Assembly (NCBI GenBank): GCA_964416305.1
Contig: CAYQDM010000001.1
Location: 129,041 to 193,040, forward strand
DNA length: 64,000 bases
Direction: 5' to 3'
From: Acidaminobacter sp964416305
GTDB lineage: Bacteria > Bacillota > Clostridia > Peptostreptococcales > Acidaminobacteraceae
The notes below the pieces were generated by a model. It saw nothing but the letters and a program-made list of their open reading frames with translations, was not told the origin of the DNA and ran no database searches. Shown in pieces: positions 17,521 through 26,187 of this stretch; positions within the stretch are counted from its first letter, which is position 1, and each line of letters opens with the position of its first letter. The translations under genes and the position numbers were made by a program.

Positions 17521-17536
17521 GCAAGTGGCGTGCCAA
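17521..17536 (-). promoter_or_regulatory. Sigma-54 promoter for hutU copy B
   Basis: On the minus strand the sequence is TTGGCACGCCACTTGC, again a full match to TTGGCAC-N5-TTGC. It lies 61 nt before the GTG start. Confidence 0.88.
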
Positions 17537-17621
17537 GTTTGGCGACCATCCGAAAAAATCTCTCAAAGCGTTGCAAATGCAGCAAATACTTTTTCTATGC
17601 CCCATCAGCCACGACCATGGT

Positions 17622-17668
17622 TAAAAAAGAAAAACAGCAACGTGTATAAATTTCATACACGTTGCTGT
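17622..17668 (-). terminator. Terminator of the sigma-54 activator gene
   Basis: Arms ACAGCAACGTGTAT (17634-17647) and ATACACGTTGCTGT (17655-17668) pair perfectly. On the minus strand the stem runs into TTTTCTTTTTTAA (17622-17633). It sits 63 nt past the activator stop. Confidence 0.75.
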
Positions 17669-17688
17669 CTATAAGTCGCGTTCACGGA

Positions 17689-17706
17689 GTGTAAAATATC
17701 TTACAC
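17689..17706. promoter_or_regulatory. Putative enhancer (UAS) for the sigma-54 promoter of hutU copy B
   Basis: GTGTAAAATATCTTACAC differs at one position from the perfect palindrome before copy A. It lies about 155-170 bp upstream of the -24 box. It would be the binding site of the Fis-type HTH of the neighbouring activator. Confidence 0.7.
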
Positions 17707-17730
17707 CTTGCATAAAGACTATACAGGCCT

Positions 17731-19182
17731 TTAGGCAGTCACTTTTTCTATCCCCAGCCGCTTCATTTTGTAAAGAAGGCTCTGGCGGATGATCCCAAGT
17801 TCCCGAGAGGTGGAGGAAATGTTGTAGCTGTTGCGGCTGAGAGCTTCCAAAATAATTTCCCGTTCGAAGTGATCCATGCGGTCATTGAGTCCTTCCCGTT
17901 TGACCGGTTTTGGCTGCACCGCCTTGGGATCAATTTTAAGCGATGTCTTCAGATACATTGGCAGATGTGTCGCCTCCAGTACCCGGTTTTGCTCATCGTT
18001 ATGAACCATCAGGTTTTCTATGACGTGTTCCAGCTCCCGGACATTGCCCGGCCATTCATAGTTTTCAAATGCCCGTTCGAGAACTTCGGAAAGCTGCTCG
18101 ACATGGGTATTGAGCATGTGATTGTACTTCTGAATGAAAAAGCGGGTCAGGCACCGAACGTCCTCCGGGCGTTCCCTGAGAGGTGAAATGTAAAGGCTCA
18201 GGCCCCCAATCCTGTAGTAAAGGTCTTGCCTCAGCTTGCCCTCGCTGATCAGCTTCAAGGGATCTTCGTTCATAGCGCAGACAACCCGGCACTTGACGGG
18301 AACAAACTCTGATCCGCCTACCCGGTTGACTTTGCGCTCCTGCAGAACCCGTAACAGCTTGGTCTGCATGGACACCGGCATGGAGTTGAGCTCATCCAGA
18401 AAAAGCGTCCCGCCCCTGGCGTCCTCGAAGAGCCCGCTGCGGTCCATCGCACCGGTGTAGGCGCCTTTGACCGTACCAAATAAAATGCCCTCCAGAAGAT
18501 TTTCCGGGATAGCGGCGCAGTTGATGCCAATAAAGGGTTCCTTGTGCTTCTTCCCGTGGTTGTGAATGCTTTGGGCAAACACTTCTTTGCCGGTGCCGGT
18601 TTCTCCCACAATCAAAACGTTGTTGTCGAGCCAGGCGATCTTCTGGGCTTCCTTGATGAGCTGCCTGGTGGCCTCGCTTTCGCCTATGAGATTGGTAAAA
18701 TTGTACCGCGTGCCATTGCCTGCGTCTTCAACCGGTTCTTGACGGTCAGGGTCCAGGCTCAGGAATCGGCGTTTGAGCTCAATGGCCTCTTCCAGAAGGG
18801 AGTGCAGCTTGGTTTCATTCTTGCTGATCGAAAAAACGCCGATTGCCTCTCCGTTGCGAAGCACAGGATAGGTGCTGTAGGACACATATTTGGGGATGCC
18901 ATTGTTGACGGCATGGGCTTCGTAGCGGTTTTCAATCGCTTTGCCGCTGGTCAGGACTTTACGGTGCTCTGACTCACTGTCAGGATCATAACCATAGGCT
19001 TCCCAGAGTGGTTTGCCAATGATGTCCTCACCATGAAGCTCCTCCAGTTTTTCCTGTGCGTGATTGTAGACGATCAAGCGACCATCGGCATCACTCATAA
19101 CGACGCCGTCTGAAATTGAGTCAAGTATTTTTTGAAACGCGAAAAGCAGCATTTCAGGGTCTGCTTTAGCATAAACCGCCAT
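17731..19182 (-). CDS. Sigma-54-dependent transcriptional activator (PAS - AAA+ - Fis HTH), probable hut regulator
   Basis: Bacterial enhancer-binding protein of 483 residues. It has an N-terminal PAS domain (about residues 10-125, starting ILDSISDGVVMSDADGRLIV). The AAA+ module shows Walker A GETGTGKE, the sigma-54 contact loop GAYTGA (Phe of GAFTGA replaced by Tyr, a known variant), and Walker B GGTLFLDELNSM. A C-terminal Fis-type helix-turn-helix follows (about residues 435-480). RocR, the Bacillus arginine-degradation activator, is similar in layout. Its position next to two urocanase genes with sigma-54 promoters makes it the likely histidine-pathway activator. The inducer is unknown. 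ATG with AAGGAGG sets the start. Confidence 0.92.
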   Translation of the reverse strand: MAVYAKADPEMLLFAFQKILDSISDGVVMSDADGRLIVYNHAQEKLEELHGEDIIGKPLWEAYGYDPDSESEHRKVLTSGKAIENRYEAHAVNNGIPKYVSYSTYPVLRNGEAIGVFSISKNETKLHSLLEEAIELKRRFLSLDPDRQEPVEDAGNGTRYNFTNLIGESEATRQLIKEAQKIAWLDNNVLIVGETGTGKEVFAQSIHNHGKKHKEPFIGINCAAIPENLLEGILFGTVKGAYTGAMDRSGLFEDARGGTLFLDELNSMPVSMQTKLLRVLQERKVNRVGGSEFVPVKCRVVCAMNEDPLKLISEGKLRQDLYYRIGGLSLYISPLRERPEDVRCLTRFFIQKYNHMLNTHVEQLSEVLERAFENYEWPGNVRELEHVIENLMVHNDEQNRVLEATHLPMYLKTSLKIDPKAVQPKPVKREGLNDRMDHFEREIILEALSRNSYNISSTSRELGIIRQSLLYKMKRLGIEKVTA

Positions 19183-19280
19183 GACTGAAAGCCTCCTTAA
19201 GTGAGAAGAATGGTGCCAGGAGAAAAATGTCGCCAGGCGACGTTACCCTCCTGTTATGAAGCGTCAGCAAATTTCTTCAG

Positions 19281-20417
19281 TTATCGGGGATCTTCAATCC
19301 TGCCAAATCTCAGAACTTTTTCATGGAAGGTTACAGACAGATCCTCTTCCAAGGTCTTCAGGAAGGACAGGTCCTGGGAGGTGGCCAGAACAATGGCATA
19401 GCCCTCGTTGGCATAACGGGCGGTGCGGCCGACACGGTGAACGTACTCCTCAGTCTTCTTTGGCACATCCGCACTGATGACGACGTTGAGTCCGGCAATA
19501 TCCAGACCTCTCGCCGCGAGGTCAGACGCGATCAGCACCTGGTAACGGCCGGATCTGAAGCCTTCCATGGCATCCTTTCGGTCCTGTCGTTCGGAAGCGC
19601 CGTAAATAGCCTTGGCGCTGACCTTGTGGTGAATCAGGAATTTTTCCATATTCTGAATATGATCATTCTTATTGAGGAACACTAAAATTTTCTCCGGCTT
19701 CAGTGCGCTGGCGATCTTTCTGACAGCATCGGCTTTATCCCTGAGCTCGCACTCCACATAGAGATGTGTGATGTTTGGATTGACCAGCGTCCCATCCAGC
19801 CGAATGACCTGAGGCGTTTTCATCATTTCTGTGAGCACGGCCTCAGCCTGAGGGGTTATGGAGGCGGAAAACGCCATGAGCTGACGATCCCGCAGCGTCG
19901 CCTTGATCACAGCCCTGCAATCGGCCAGCTTTGTGTCGTCCAACAGCCGGTCTGCCTCGTCGAGAACAATGGTTTTTACCTCATGCATCTTCAGTTTTTT
20001 CATGGCAATCAGCTCGGTAATTCTCCCAGGCGAGCCCACCACGATCTGAGGCTTGCTCTTCAAGGCTTCAACCTGCCGTTTCAGGCTGGTTTCTCCAATA
20101 AGCACCTGGCACTGAAGCGCCAAACCAGAATTTTGAGCGAGCTTCTTGACTTCGTTTGCAATCTGAACGCTGAGCTCATGGGTTGGACTGAGCACAACTG
20201 CCTGCAGCGCTTTTGAGGTTGCGTCAATAGTTTCGAAAATTGGAAGCAGATAGGCCAGCGTCTTGCCTGAGCCGGTGACAGACTGCGCAATAACGTCCTG
20301 ACGGGCCAGCCCTCCGGGGATCACTGCGCCTTGAATCTCTGTCGGATTGACTATTCCGGCTTTCGACAGCCCAGTTATTAAGGCGTCAGAAATGCCGAGT
20401 TCTTTAAATGTTTTCAT
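19281..20417 (-). CDS. DEAD-box RNA helicase
   Basis: ATP-dependent RNA helicase core of 378 residues with no C-terminal extension. Motifs in order: Q motif (NPTEIQ), I (SVTGSGKT), Ia (SPTHELSVQI), GSPGRI, II (DEAD), III as FSAS rather than the usual SAT, IV (ILVFLNKNDH), V (ARGLDIAG) and VI (HRVGRTAR). The lack of a tail suggests a general role in RNA folding or decay, perhaps like CshB/CshA-type proteins. ATG at 20417 with AGGAGG upstream was chosen over a frame extension of 11 codons. A strong inverted repeat lies in the upstream region. Confidence 0.9.
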   Translation of the reverse strand: MKTFKELGISDALITGLSKAGIVNPTEIQGAVIPGGLARQDVIAQSVTGSGKTLAYLLPIFETIDATSKALQAVVLSPTHELSVQIANEVKKLAQNSGLALQCQVLIGETSLKRQVEALKSKPQIVVGSPGRITELIAMKKLKMHEVKTIVLDEADRLLDDTKLADCRAVIKATLRDRQLMAFSASITPQAEAVLTEMMKTPQVIRLDGTLVNPNITHLYVECELRDKADAVRKIASALKPEKILVFLNKNDHIQNMEKFLIHHKVSAKAIYGASERQDRKDAMEGFRSGRYQVLIASDLAARGLDIAGLNVVISADVPKKTEEYVHRVGRTARYANEGYAIVLATSQDLSFLKTLEEDLSVTFHEKVLRFGRIEDPR

Positions 20418-20453
20418 AAGGTCCTCCTGATAGGGCGTTGAACTGCCCAATTA

Positions 20454-20488
20454 TGTTAAAGTGTATAAAGATTATACACACTTTAACA
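20454..20488. promoter_or_regulatory. Long inverted repeat upstream of the helicase gene
   Basis: TGTTAAAGTGTATAA pairs with TTATACACACTTTAACA around a 3-nt centre, with one bulged base. The GTGTATAA/TTATACAC half-sites resemble those in the hut control regions. Operator, or mRNA 5' hairpin of the minus-strand helicase gene. Confidence 0.5.
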
Positions 20489-20505
20489 CATCTTACACGT
20501 AAAGT

Positions 20506-20862
20506 CTAACAGACGTGCACAAAGAAAAGTGAGCTCGTACTGAAGAGAGCTTGCTCTCTGAAGAACGGGCTTATTTTTCTTTGTATAGGGCGCAGCCCGT
20601 GACCGTCCGCGAAGGCTAACAGACGTGCACGAAGAAAAGTGAGCTCGTACTGAAGAGAGCTTGCTCTCTGAAGAACGGGCTTATTTNNNNNNNNNNNNNN
20701 NNNNNNNNNNNNNNNNNNNNNNNNNNNNNNNNNNNNNNNNNNNNNNNNNNNNNNNNNNNNNNNNNNNNNNNNNNNNNNNNNNNNNNTTCTTTGTATAGGG
20801 CGCAGCCCGTGACCGAAGCGCAGCCATAAATCACGCAAAGCGGGGATTATGGCGAAGCGAGG
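20506..20862. repeat. Tandem copies of a dispersed element (family C), interrupted by an assembly gap
   Basis: A 110-bp unit beginning CTAACAGACGTGCAC is repeated at 20506 and 20616. Each contains the hairpin GAGAGCTTGCTCTC and the block TTTGTATAGGGCGCAGCCCG. The second copy runs into exactly 100 N (20687-20786), and sequence resumes in the same unit (TTCTTTGTATAGGG). A single related element lies at 55266-55430, so this is a dispersed repeat that collapsed the assembly here; the true copy number is unknown. No ORF of substance is present. Confidence 0.85.
20687..20786. other. Assembly gap (100 N)
   Basis: Exactly 100 undetermined bases, the conventional placeholder for a gap of unknown length. 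The flanks are copies of the same repeat unit. Confidence 0.97.
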
Positions 20863-20949
20863 TGCACGTCTGTATAACAATCAAAGTACATTTCTCTGCT
20901 GGCTCAGCAATCTGCACGTCTGTATTACAACCAAAGTACATTTCTCTGC
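20863..20949. repeat. Two 37-bp direct repeats, 50 bp apart
   Basis: TGCACGTCTGTATNACAA followed by CAAAGTACATTTCTCTGC occurs at 20863-20899 and 20913-20949 with two mismatches. Each copy starts with the TGCACGTC end of the family C element. Confidence 0.8.
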
Positions 20950-21056
20950 AGCCGCCTCGACGTGCACAAAGAAACATGGAACCTCAGAGGTTTGAGTTTC
21001 GTCTAAACCACTGAACGCCAGATCTATTGGCAAACAGAGTCACGGAGGTGAATAGA

Positions 21057-21593
21057 ATGACGAGATCAAAATTTCTCATGACACTGACAGGACTTGCGCT
21101 GCTGATCCTTGTGATGGTCCTGATCAGCGGATGCACCGGAGAAAAGACGGTTCCAACCGGAACCATAGAGCCTTCCAAAACCACAAATGGTTTTGTGCCT
21201 CTGGCAGAAGTACCGGAAGATTACTCTTTTGAAACCGCTGTGGAGCGCGGCGACGTCGTTAATCTGCACGGCGAGCTTACCAATACTGAAGCTTATGAAA
21301 AGTTTAAAAACACACTTGAAAAAGGTGAACCGACCTTCATGCGCTTTGTGGCGTTTACCATTGAAGGTGACCCAATTCTTATGGATGTCAATTATGATGG
21401 TACTGTACTTCATCTCACTCAGGATGTGAGTCGTGATGCTTTCTCGGGCGGCACAGACAAAGTCATGAGCTATACTTATGACGCTTATGAAATCCTCGAA
21501 GATGGACGGATCAGAGTTTTCGAGGCCTCTGCCGAGCAGCCTGTTCCACAGACTGAGGTCCCGGAAGAGGTGATTTTACCGCTTGGAATGTAA
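21057..21593 (+). CDS. Lipoprotein with DUF4362-like domain
   Basis: Secreted lipoprotein of 178 residues. A lysine/arginine-poor signal peptide with a long hydrophobic core ends in the lipobox LISGC, with the lipidated Cys near residue 27. The mature part (FETAVERGDVVNLHGELTN, TFMRFVAFTIEGDPILMDVN, YDGTVLHLTQDVSRDAF) resembles the DUF4362 family, whose function is unknown. The ATG at 21057 has GGAGGTG 6-10 nt upstream; an in-frame ATG ten codons earlier lacks an SD. It is followed after 134 nt by a beta-propeller exported protein on the same strand. Confidence 0.75.
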   Translation: MTRSKFLMTLTGLALLILVMVLISGCTGEKTVPTGTIEPSKTTNGFVPLAEVPEDYSFETAVERGDVVNLHGELTNTEAYEKFKNTLEKGEPTFMRFVAFTIEGDPILMDVNYDGTVLHLTQDVSRDAFSGGTDKVMSYTYDAYEILEDGRIRVFEASAEQPVPQTEVPEEVILPLGM

Positions 21594-21727
21594 TTTTGGG
21601 ACTCTAGTCGCGTTAAAGATACTCTGTCGTCTAAGGAAGTTATAAGGGTAATAATATCGACAGACATGGAACAATATCCAATTAAGCAGTTAATCACTCC
21701 ATCAACCCAACAAAGGATGTGAGCCAA

Positions 21728-24118
21728 GTGAAAAAAATGCTATCCATTATGATGCTGGTCGTGCTGGCTTTAACCGCCGCTGTGCCGGCAATGGCCGAAA
21801 CAACCTCAGGAGACGGATCGATTGCGCTCTATATAGGCAGTCCGCTGACACTCTCAAACGGCGCCGTCAGTCCTCTGGATCCGGATAACCCAAACGTGGC
21901 AGCCATTGTCCATAAAGACAGAACGCTGGTCCCGGCACGGGCAGTGGCAGAGCACTTTGGTGCCAAAGTCAGCTACGACGTGCCTAAGCAAGCCGCCGTG
22001 ATCGAATACGGCGGAAAACTGTTCGTCTTCTACTTCAACAAAAACTATTACGACTTGATCGTGACCGGTCAACCGGCTAAACGCGTTACCTTCGACACTG
22101 AGACCCTCGTGATCGAAAACCGTTCCATGCTGCCGCTGCGCGTCATTTGTGAAGATGTTCTCGGCAAAGCAGTCAGCTACGACAGCAACGTGGTACTCAT
22201 TGGCGACAAACTCGTCAATCTCGCAGCAGATCAAACACTTCGGGAAAGTATCCGCGCCAAAATTGGCCAGGCGGTCAAAGTGTCTTCCCTCTGGCAGTTA
22301 AAGACGCTGCTTTCCAGCAGTATTAATCAATATGGTTACAATGGCGGTTTGAAGGAAGCGGTTCCTGAAACCGCCGCTCCGTCAGCTGAGTCGCCAACTG
22401 AAGCACCAGCCCCATCCGCACCTGCAGAGGATTCGGCATCAGGCGGAGGCGACAGGGACTTCTCCAGCACCAACGAGCAAGTCGAGGGCATTGAAGAAGC
22501 CGACGTCGTGAAAACCGACGGCAAATTCATCTATGTCGCCTCCGGCAACGTCGTCAGCATAGTTCGTGCTGATGGCAGCAAAATGACACTTACCGATACC
22601 ATCCGCATGCCAATAGATGACAAATATGGCCAGGGCATTCACATTTCCGAACTCTATATCGACAGCGGACGTCTTGTGATCCTGGGCTCAAGGAGCCTCC
22701 CGCAAGTCCGACCTGTGGATCTTCCAATGATCGAGTCCGGCGCTGTGACAGAACCTGCCACAATGCCTGCTATTGATGGCGACGCCAAAATTGGCATTAT
22801 GCCGCCTTACTACAGCAAAAGTTTTGTCTATACCGGCGTCTATACCATCAGTGACACTGGCAAAGCGGATCTCCTAAAGGAATTTGAACTTGAAGGCAAT
22901 CTGCTTTCCAGCCGCAAAAAAGATGACACCGTTTATTTGGCAGTCAACAAATACAACTACTACTATATTATGGAGGATGTCCTCCCAATCCTTCGAGACA
23001 CAGTGAAGAGCGATGCGTACAAACCTCTCAGCATTAACCAGGTCATGTACTATCCGGGCAACACGACACCGGAGTATCTGATGGTGGCTGCGATAGACAT
23101 TCGTGACGAAGGCACACCTTCCACCGTTGAAGCTATCCTCGGCAGCGGCACTCAGATTTATATGAATGACAATGCACTGTATATAGCACGTCAGGATTAC
23201 AGCGACATGTCCGGCTCCACTACCAGCCTTTCCAAGTTCAGCATAGACGGACTCAAGATTGGCTTCGCTGGCGGCGGTAAAGTCAAAGGCACGCTGCTCA
23301 ACCAGTTTTCCATGGATGAACACAACGGTTACCTGCGCTTGGCGACGACCCGTTGGGCTATGGAAACCACCAACGCTGTCTATGTCCTGGACGATCAGCT
23401 CAACGTGGTTGGCGCAGTCGAAAATATGGCGCCTGGCGAAACCATCTACTCCGCAAGATTTATGGGCGACAAGGGCTATGTGGTCACCTTCAGACAAATT
23501 GACCCGCTCTTCGTTCTCGACTTGTCCAATCCAAAAGCACCTAGAATTACCGGCGAACTAAAGGTTCCGGGCTTCTCCAACTATCTCCACCCTGTTGAGG
23601 AAGACTTGATTCTCGGTATTGGCCAGGGCACCCAAGACATCTACACTCGAGACTCAAACGGCGAAGAAATCGTCATAGGCACCCGCACCGCAGGCATCAA
23701 ATTCTCACTCTTTGATGTTTCTGACATGGGCAAGCCTAAAGAAATCCAAACGCTGACGCTGGGCGGCTCCGGCAGCTATGCCGAAATGCTCTACAACCAC
23801 AAAGCGATAATGTTTGATCTGAATAACCAGATGTTTGCTTTCGATGGCACTATTTCAGATCAGGACAGCCCAGACAAAACCAGGGTAGATTATTTTAACG
23901 GCGCAGTGGTCATGACCTACGACGCTCAGGACGGCTTCAAGGTCAAAGGTCAAATCGAAAGTCTGCCGGCGCTGTCCTCCCCTGACAACATTTACTACTA
24001 TTCATGGGTTCGCCGCCTCTGCTACATTGGCGACACCCTCTACTATGTCCAGGACGGCCGCATTCGCGCTTTCGACAAAACCACCCTTGAATCCGAGGGA
24101 AGTATTACAATTTATTGA
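21728..24118 (+). CDS. Exported protein: copper-amine-oxidase-N-like domain plus beta-propeller domain
   Basis: A protein of about 796 residues with a signal peptide ending AVPAMAET. Residues about 45-155 match the stalk-like copper amine oxidase N domain (DRTLVPARAVAEHFGAKVSY and RSMLPLRVICEDVLGKAVSY). After a Pro/Ala/Ser-rich linker, the EGIEEADVVKTDGKFIYVAS block opens a long beta-propeller domain of the type (PF09826) found in exported clostridial and archaeal proteins. It is probably cell-surface; no enzymatic residues were recognised. Two GTG starts are possible. The one at 21728 has AAAGGA 10 nt upstream, while 21719 overlaps the SD. Confidence 0.85.
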   Translation: MKKMLSIMMLVVLALTAAVPAMAETTSGDGSIALYIGSPLTLSNGAVSPLDPDNPNVAAIVHKDRTLVPARAVAEHFGAKVSYDVPKQAAVIEYGGKLFVFYFNKNYYDLIVTGQPAKRVTFDTETLVIENRSMLPLRVICEDVLGKAVSYDSNVVLIGDKLVNLAADQTLRESIRAKIGQAVKVSSLWQLKTLLSSSINQYGYNGGLKEAVPETAAPSAESPTEAPAPSAPAEDSASGGGDRDFSSTNEQVEGIEEADVVKTDGKFIYVASGNVVSIVRADGSKMTLTDTIRMPIDDKYGQGIHISELYIDSGRLVILGSRSLPQVRPVDLPMIESGAVTEPATMPAIDGDAKIGIMPPYYSKSFVYTGVYTISDTGKADLLKEFELEGNLLSSRKKDDTVYLAVNKYNYYYIMEDVLPILRDTVKSDAYKPLSINQVMYYPGNTTPEYLMVAAIDIRDEGTPSTVEAILGSGTQIYMNDNALYIARQDYSDMSGSTTSLSKFSIDGLKIGFAGGGKVKGTLLNQFSMDEHNGYLRLATTRWAMETTNAVYVLDDQLNVVGAVENMAPGETIYSARFMGDKGYVVTFRQIDPLFVLDLSNPKAPRITGELKVPGFSNYLHPVEEDLILGIGQGTQDIYTRDSNGEEIVIGTRTAGIKFSLFDVSDMGKPKEIQTLTLGGSGSYAEMLYNHKAIMFDLNNQMFAFDGTISDQDSPDKTRVDYFNGAVVMTYDAQDGFKVKGQIESLPALSSPDNIYYYSWVRRLCYIGDTLYYVQDGRIRAFDKTTLESEGSITIY

Positions 24119-24120
24119 CA

Positions 24121-24180
24121 AAGCTCTGGCACCAAAGTGAACTTGGTGTCTGACACCGAACTGAATTTGGTGTCAGACAC
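24121..24180. repeat. Family B palindromes after the beta-propeller gene
   Basis: AGCTCTGGCACC (24122-24133) is followed by TTGGTGTCTGACACCGAACT and TTGGTGTCAGACACTGAACT. The AGCTCTGGCNCC lead-in also occurs at 48379-48390 and 55217-55228, always just before another short-repeat array. Confidence 0.75.
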
Positions 24181-24192
24181 TGAACTGAAAAC

Positions 24193-24235
24193 GGCGACAG
24201 GGACAAAACTGAGTTTTGTCCCTGTCGCCATTTTT
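24193..24235 (+). terminator. Strong terminator
   Basis: GGCGACAGGGACAAAACT (24193-24210) pairs with TTTTGTCCCTGTCGCC (24214-24229), followed by ATTTTTG. It ends the lipoprotein/beta-propeller transcription unit. Confidence 0.88.
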
Positions 24236-24264
24236 GTTCCTCAATATTAAGCGCCAACGCGCCT

Positions 24265-24753
24265 TCAGATCTTAATCTGGATGCTGTTCGTCGGGCAAAC
24301 TTCGACACACTTCAAGCATTTCGAACAGTTAAATGCTGTGGCCGGCGTCCTTTTCGCCATCTTGAAGAAGCTGAACTCAGCATTCAAACTGGTAATGTAG
24401 CAAGCTTTGTCACATAACCCGCATGAGGTACAAGTTTCTGGCTGAACCTTAATTTTATATAGGCTCATCTTGTTCAACAGCCCTTGCACCCAGGAAATTG
24501 GACATCCCAGTTTGTAATAATTGTACATCTGACGCTTGGAATCGTCCTCACTGAGTTTAGAGGTCATTTTCTCCATGATGAATCCCATAGGGCACATCCA
24601 TTTGCAGAAGGTTTTCCCAAAAAACGCCCCCAGCAGCACCGCCGCGCCAAGTACAATCCAGAGGCTGATCTGCATCACGAAAATGGCCAAATAGACAGCC
24701 AAACCAAAGACAAGTTGAATCGTTTTTCTGTGCTGTGTCAGCTTGGAAATCAT
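24265..24753 (-). CDS. Membrane-anchored ferredoxin-type protein (NapH/YccM-like)
   Basis: Electron-transfer protein of 162 residues. Two hydrophobic helices near the N-terminus (LVFGLAVYLAIFVMQISLWI and VLLGAFF) are followed by the NapH-type FCKWMCPMGF motif and two [4Fe-4S] motifs, CTSCGLCDKAC and CSKCLKCVEVCP. It may pass electrons at the membrane; the partner is not in the neighbourhood. The ATG at 24753 has GGAGG about 11 nt upstream. The open frame extends 31 codons further with non-membrane sequence and was not used. Confidence 0.82.
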   Translation of the reverse strand: MISKLTQHRKTIQLVFGLAVYLAIFVMQISLWIVLGAAVLLGAFFGKTFCKWMCPMGFIMEKMTSKLSEDDSKRQMYNYYKLGCPISWVQGLLNKMSLYKIKVQPETCTSCGLCDKACYITSLNAEFSFFKMAKRTPATAFNCSKCLKCVEVCPTNSIQIKI

Positions 24754-24857
24754 ATGTATGGATTCCTCCAAATGGTTTTTCCCCTCCCCTGCGGGGTGGG
24801 TTATCGATAAATGTAGCATACCACCACTTTGCCCGGAAAACAACACAAAAAATAATT

Positions 24858-24940
24858 AGGAAGAAACCAGGCGGAGGCAGTGATGATCAGATGTCGCCCC
24901 GCGGCGTCCAATCATCACCAAATCCAGCCAGTTTCTTCCT
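24858..24940 (-). terminator. Long-stem terminator after the DUF1653-hydrolase gene
   Basis: AGGAAGAAAC (24858-24867) pairs with GTTTCTTCCT (24931-24940), with an inner pair GTGATGAT/ATCATCAC. On the minus strand the outer stem is followed by AATTATTTTTTG. Confidence 0.6.
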
Positions 24941-24947
24941 TCCGCGT

Positions 24948-26135
24948 TCAAGCGTTCTTCCACCGCTCAAGAAACCGTCCCATCCTGCAAGAAACCTCAA
25001 TCCGTTTATTCTGGAACCCGTGATCGCTGTCCAGCAGATGTGCTTCCAGCAGCACCCCCGATGCCTCCAGCGCTGACTTCAACGGCTCAAAGTGCACTGC
25101 CGGCGGCCCGTCCACATCCTGTGAACCCGCCATTAACAGAACCGGCCGGTTCTTAAGCAGCTCAGCTTGACCGCTGATGTCCCAGTCCCTTTGGTGATTC
25201 AGCACTTCTTGGGTCAGTGCCTCAACAGATCCGCCGATGGTTGGAATCACGCAAGCGGAAAACATCGACTTCATCTCGCCTTCCGCCACCGCATCCTCTT
25301 GAATCAAACGGCCCATTCTCCCTAAATCATAGACCGACAGAGCAATACAGCCTTTAATCTCAGGATCCTCTTGAGCAGCCAGGATCGCTGCAAATCCACC
25401 AAAACTGTTGCCCCCTATAAACAGGTTTGCGGGATCCACCCCGAAAGCCTGAATTGCCGCTTCAGAGCGAAGATAAGCAAGGGCAGCCCTGATGTCCTCA
25501 AGCGCATTCTGAAACGTAAATTCACCATCACTGCCCCAGGTGCCACGGTAATGGAAGATCATAACATTCCATCCCAGACGTCTGACGGCATGGGCCAGAT
25601 CGAAATTGCGCTCATTGCCCGGAAATCCATGGAGCAGCAGCAATGTTGGCTTAGTGTCACCAGCGCCGCCTGCCGAAAACATGACTCCAAAACGGCGCTG
25701 CCCATCCAACTCCAAGATCAACTGATGCAGATCCGGCGCAGGCTCCAGCGCTTCCGAAGGATCCCGCAGCATCCGAATACATGGATCCTGGTCTAAAGTG
25801 GCTTCAACAGGTTTTTCAACCCTGTCCATGCCAGCTGCACTTGTTATTCCAACGCTCCCATCCGTTCCATAATTACCGAACGATTCGTCACTTCCGTCCT
25901 CCCAGAGTTCAAATCGCCGCACGCGTACGCCATCGCGTTCAATATCTTCCAGAAACATCTCCAGTGGGCGGACCCAGAGGCCATACTCGCCGTAGAGTGC
26001 TTGATAAACGACCATCGGCAAACCATTTTCTGAATGCTTTGCGACTTCCAGCACTTTATAGAAATTCCCCTTGAAGTGGCGATAGACTCCACCCGGCACT
26101 ACAAAATCCCGACCTGTAAACTTCTCCTCAACCAC
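24948..26135 (-). CDS. DUF1653 domain fused to an alpha/beta-hydrolase
   Basis: Two-part protein of 395 residues. Residues about 10-65 form a DUF1653-like small beta domain (GGVYRHFKGNFYKVLEVAKH and YQALYGEYGLWVRPLEMF), normally a stand-alone protein of about 70-80 residues. After a linker of about 80 residues comes an alpha/beta hydrolase with the oxyanion-type LLLLHGFPGNERN, nucleophile elbow GNSFGG (Ser), acid region SQDVDGPP and His in DSDHGFQ. The triad therefore looks intact. The start is GTG with GGGGGCGG about 9 nt upstream. The folA gene ends 52 nt upstream, so it may be co-transcribed with it. Substrate unknown. Confidence 0.8.
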   Translation of the reverse strand: MVEEKFTGRDFVVPGGVYRHFKGNFYKVLEVAKHSENGLPMVVYQALYGEYGLWVRPLEMFLEDIERDGVRVRRFELWEDGSDESFGNYGTDGSVGITSAAGMDRVEKPVEATLDQDPCIRMLRDPSEALEPAPDLHQLILELDGQRRFGVMFSAGGAGDTKPTLLLLHGFPGNERNFDLAHAVRRLGWNVMIFHYRGTWGSDGEFTFQNALEDIRAALAYLRSEAAIQAFGVDPANLFIGGNSFGGFAAILAAQEDPEIKGCIALSVYDLGRMGRLIQEDAVAEGEMKSMFSACVIPTIGGSVEALTQEVLNHQRDWDISGQAELLKNRPVLLMAGSQDVDGPPAVHFEPLKSALEASGVLLEAHLLDSDHGFQNKRIEVSCRMGRFLERWKNA

Positions 26136-26187
26136 GACGCGCCGCCCCCTTCACAAACAAACATTCAAGCGAACCTTCCTCAAGGCT

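Noticed and set aside
20540..20575. TACTGAAGAGAGCTTGCTCT resembles the V1 hairpin of 16S rRNA genes
   Set aside because: No other 16S sequence surrounds it. The match is limited to a simple GAGAGC/GCTCTC hairpin that is part of the dispersed family C element.
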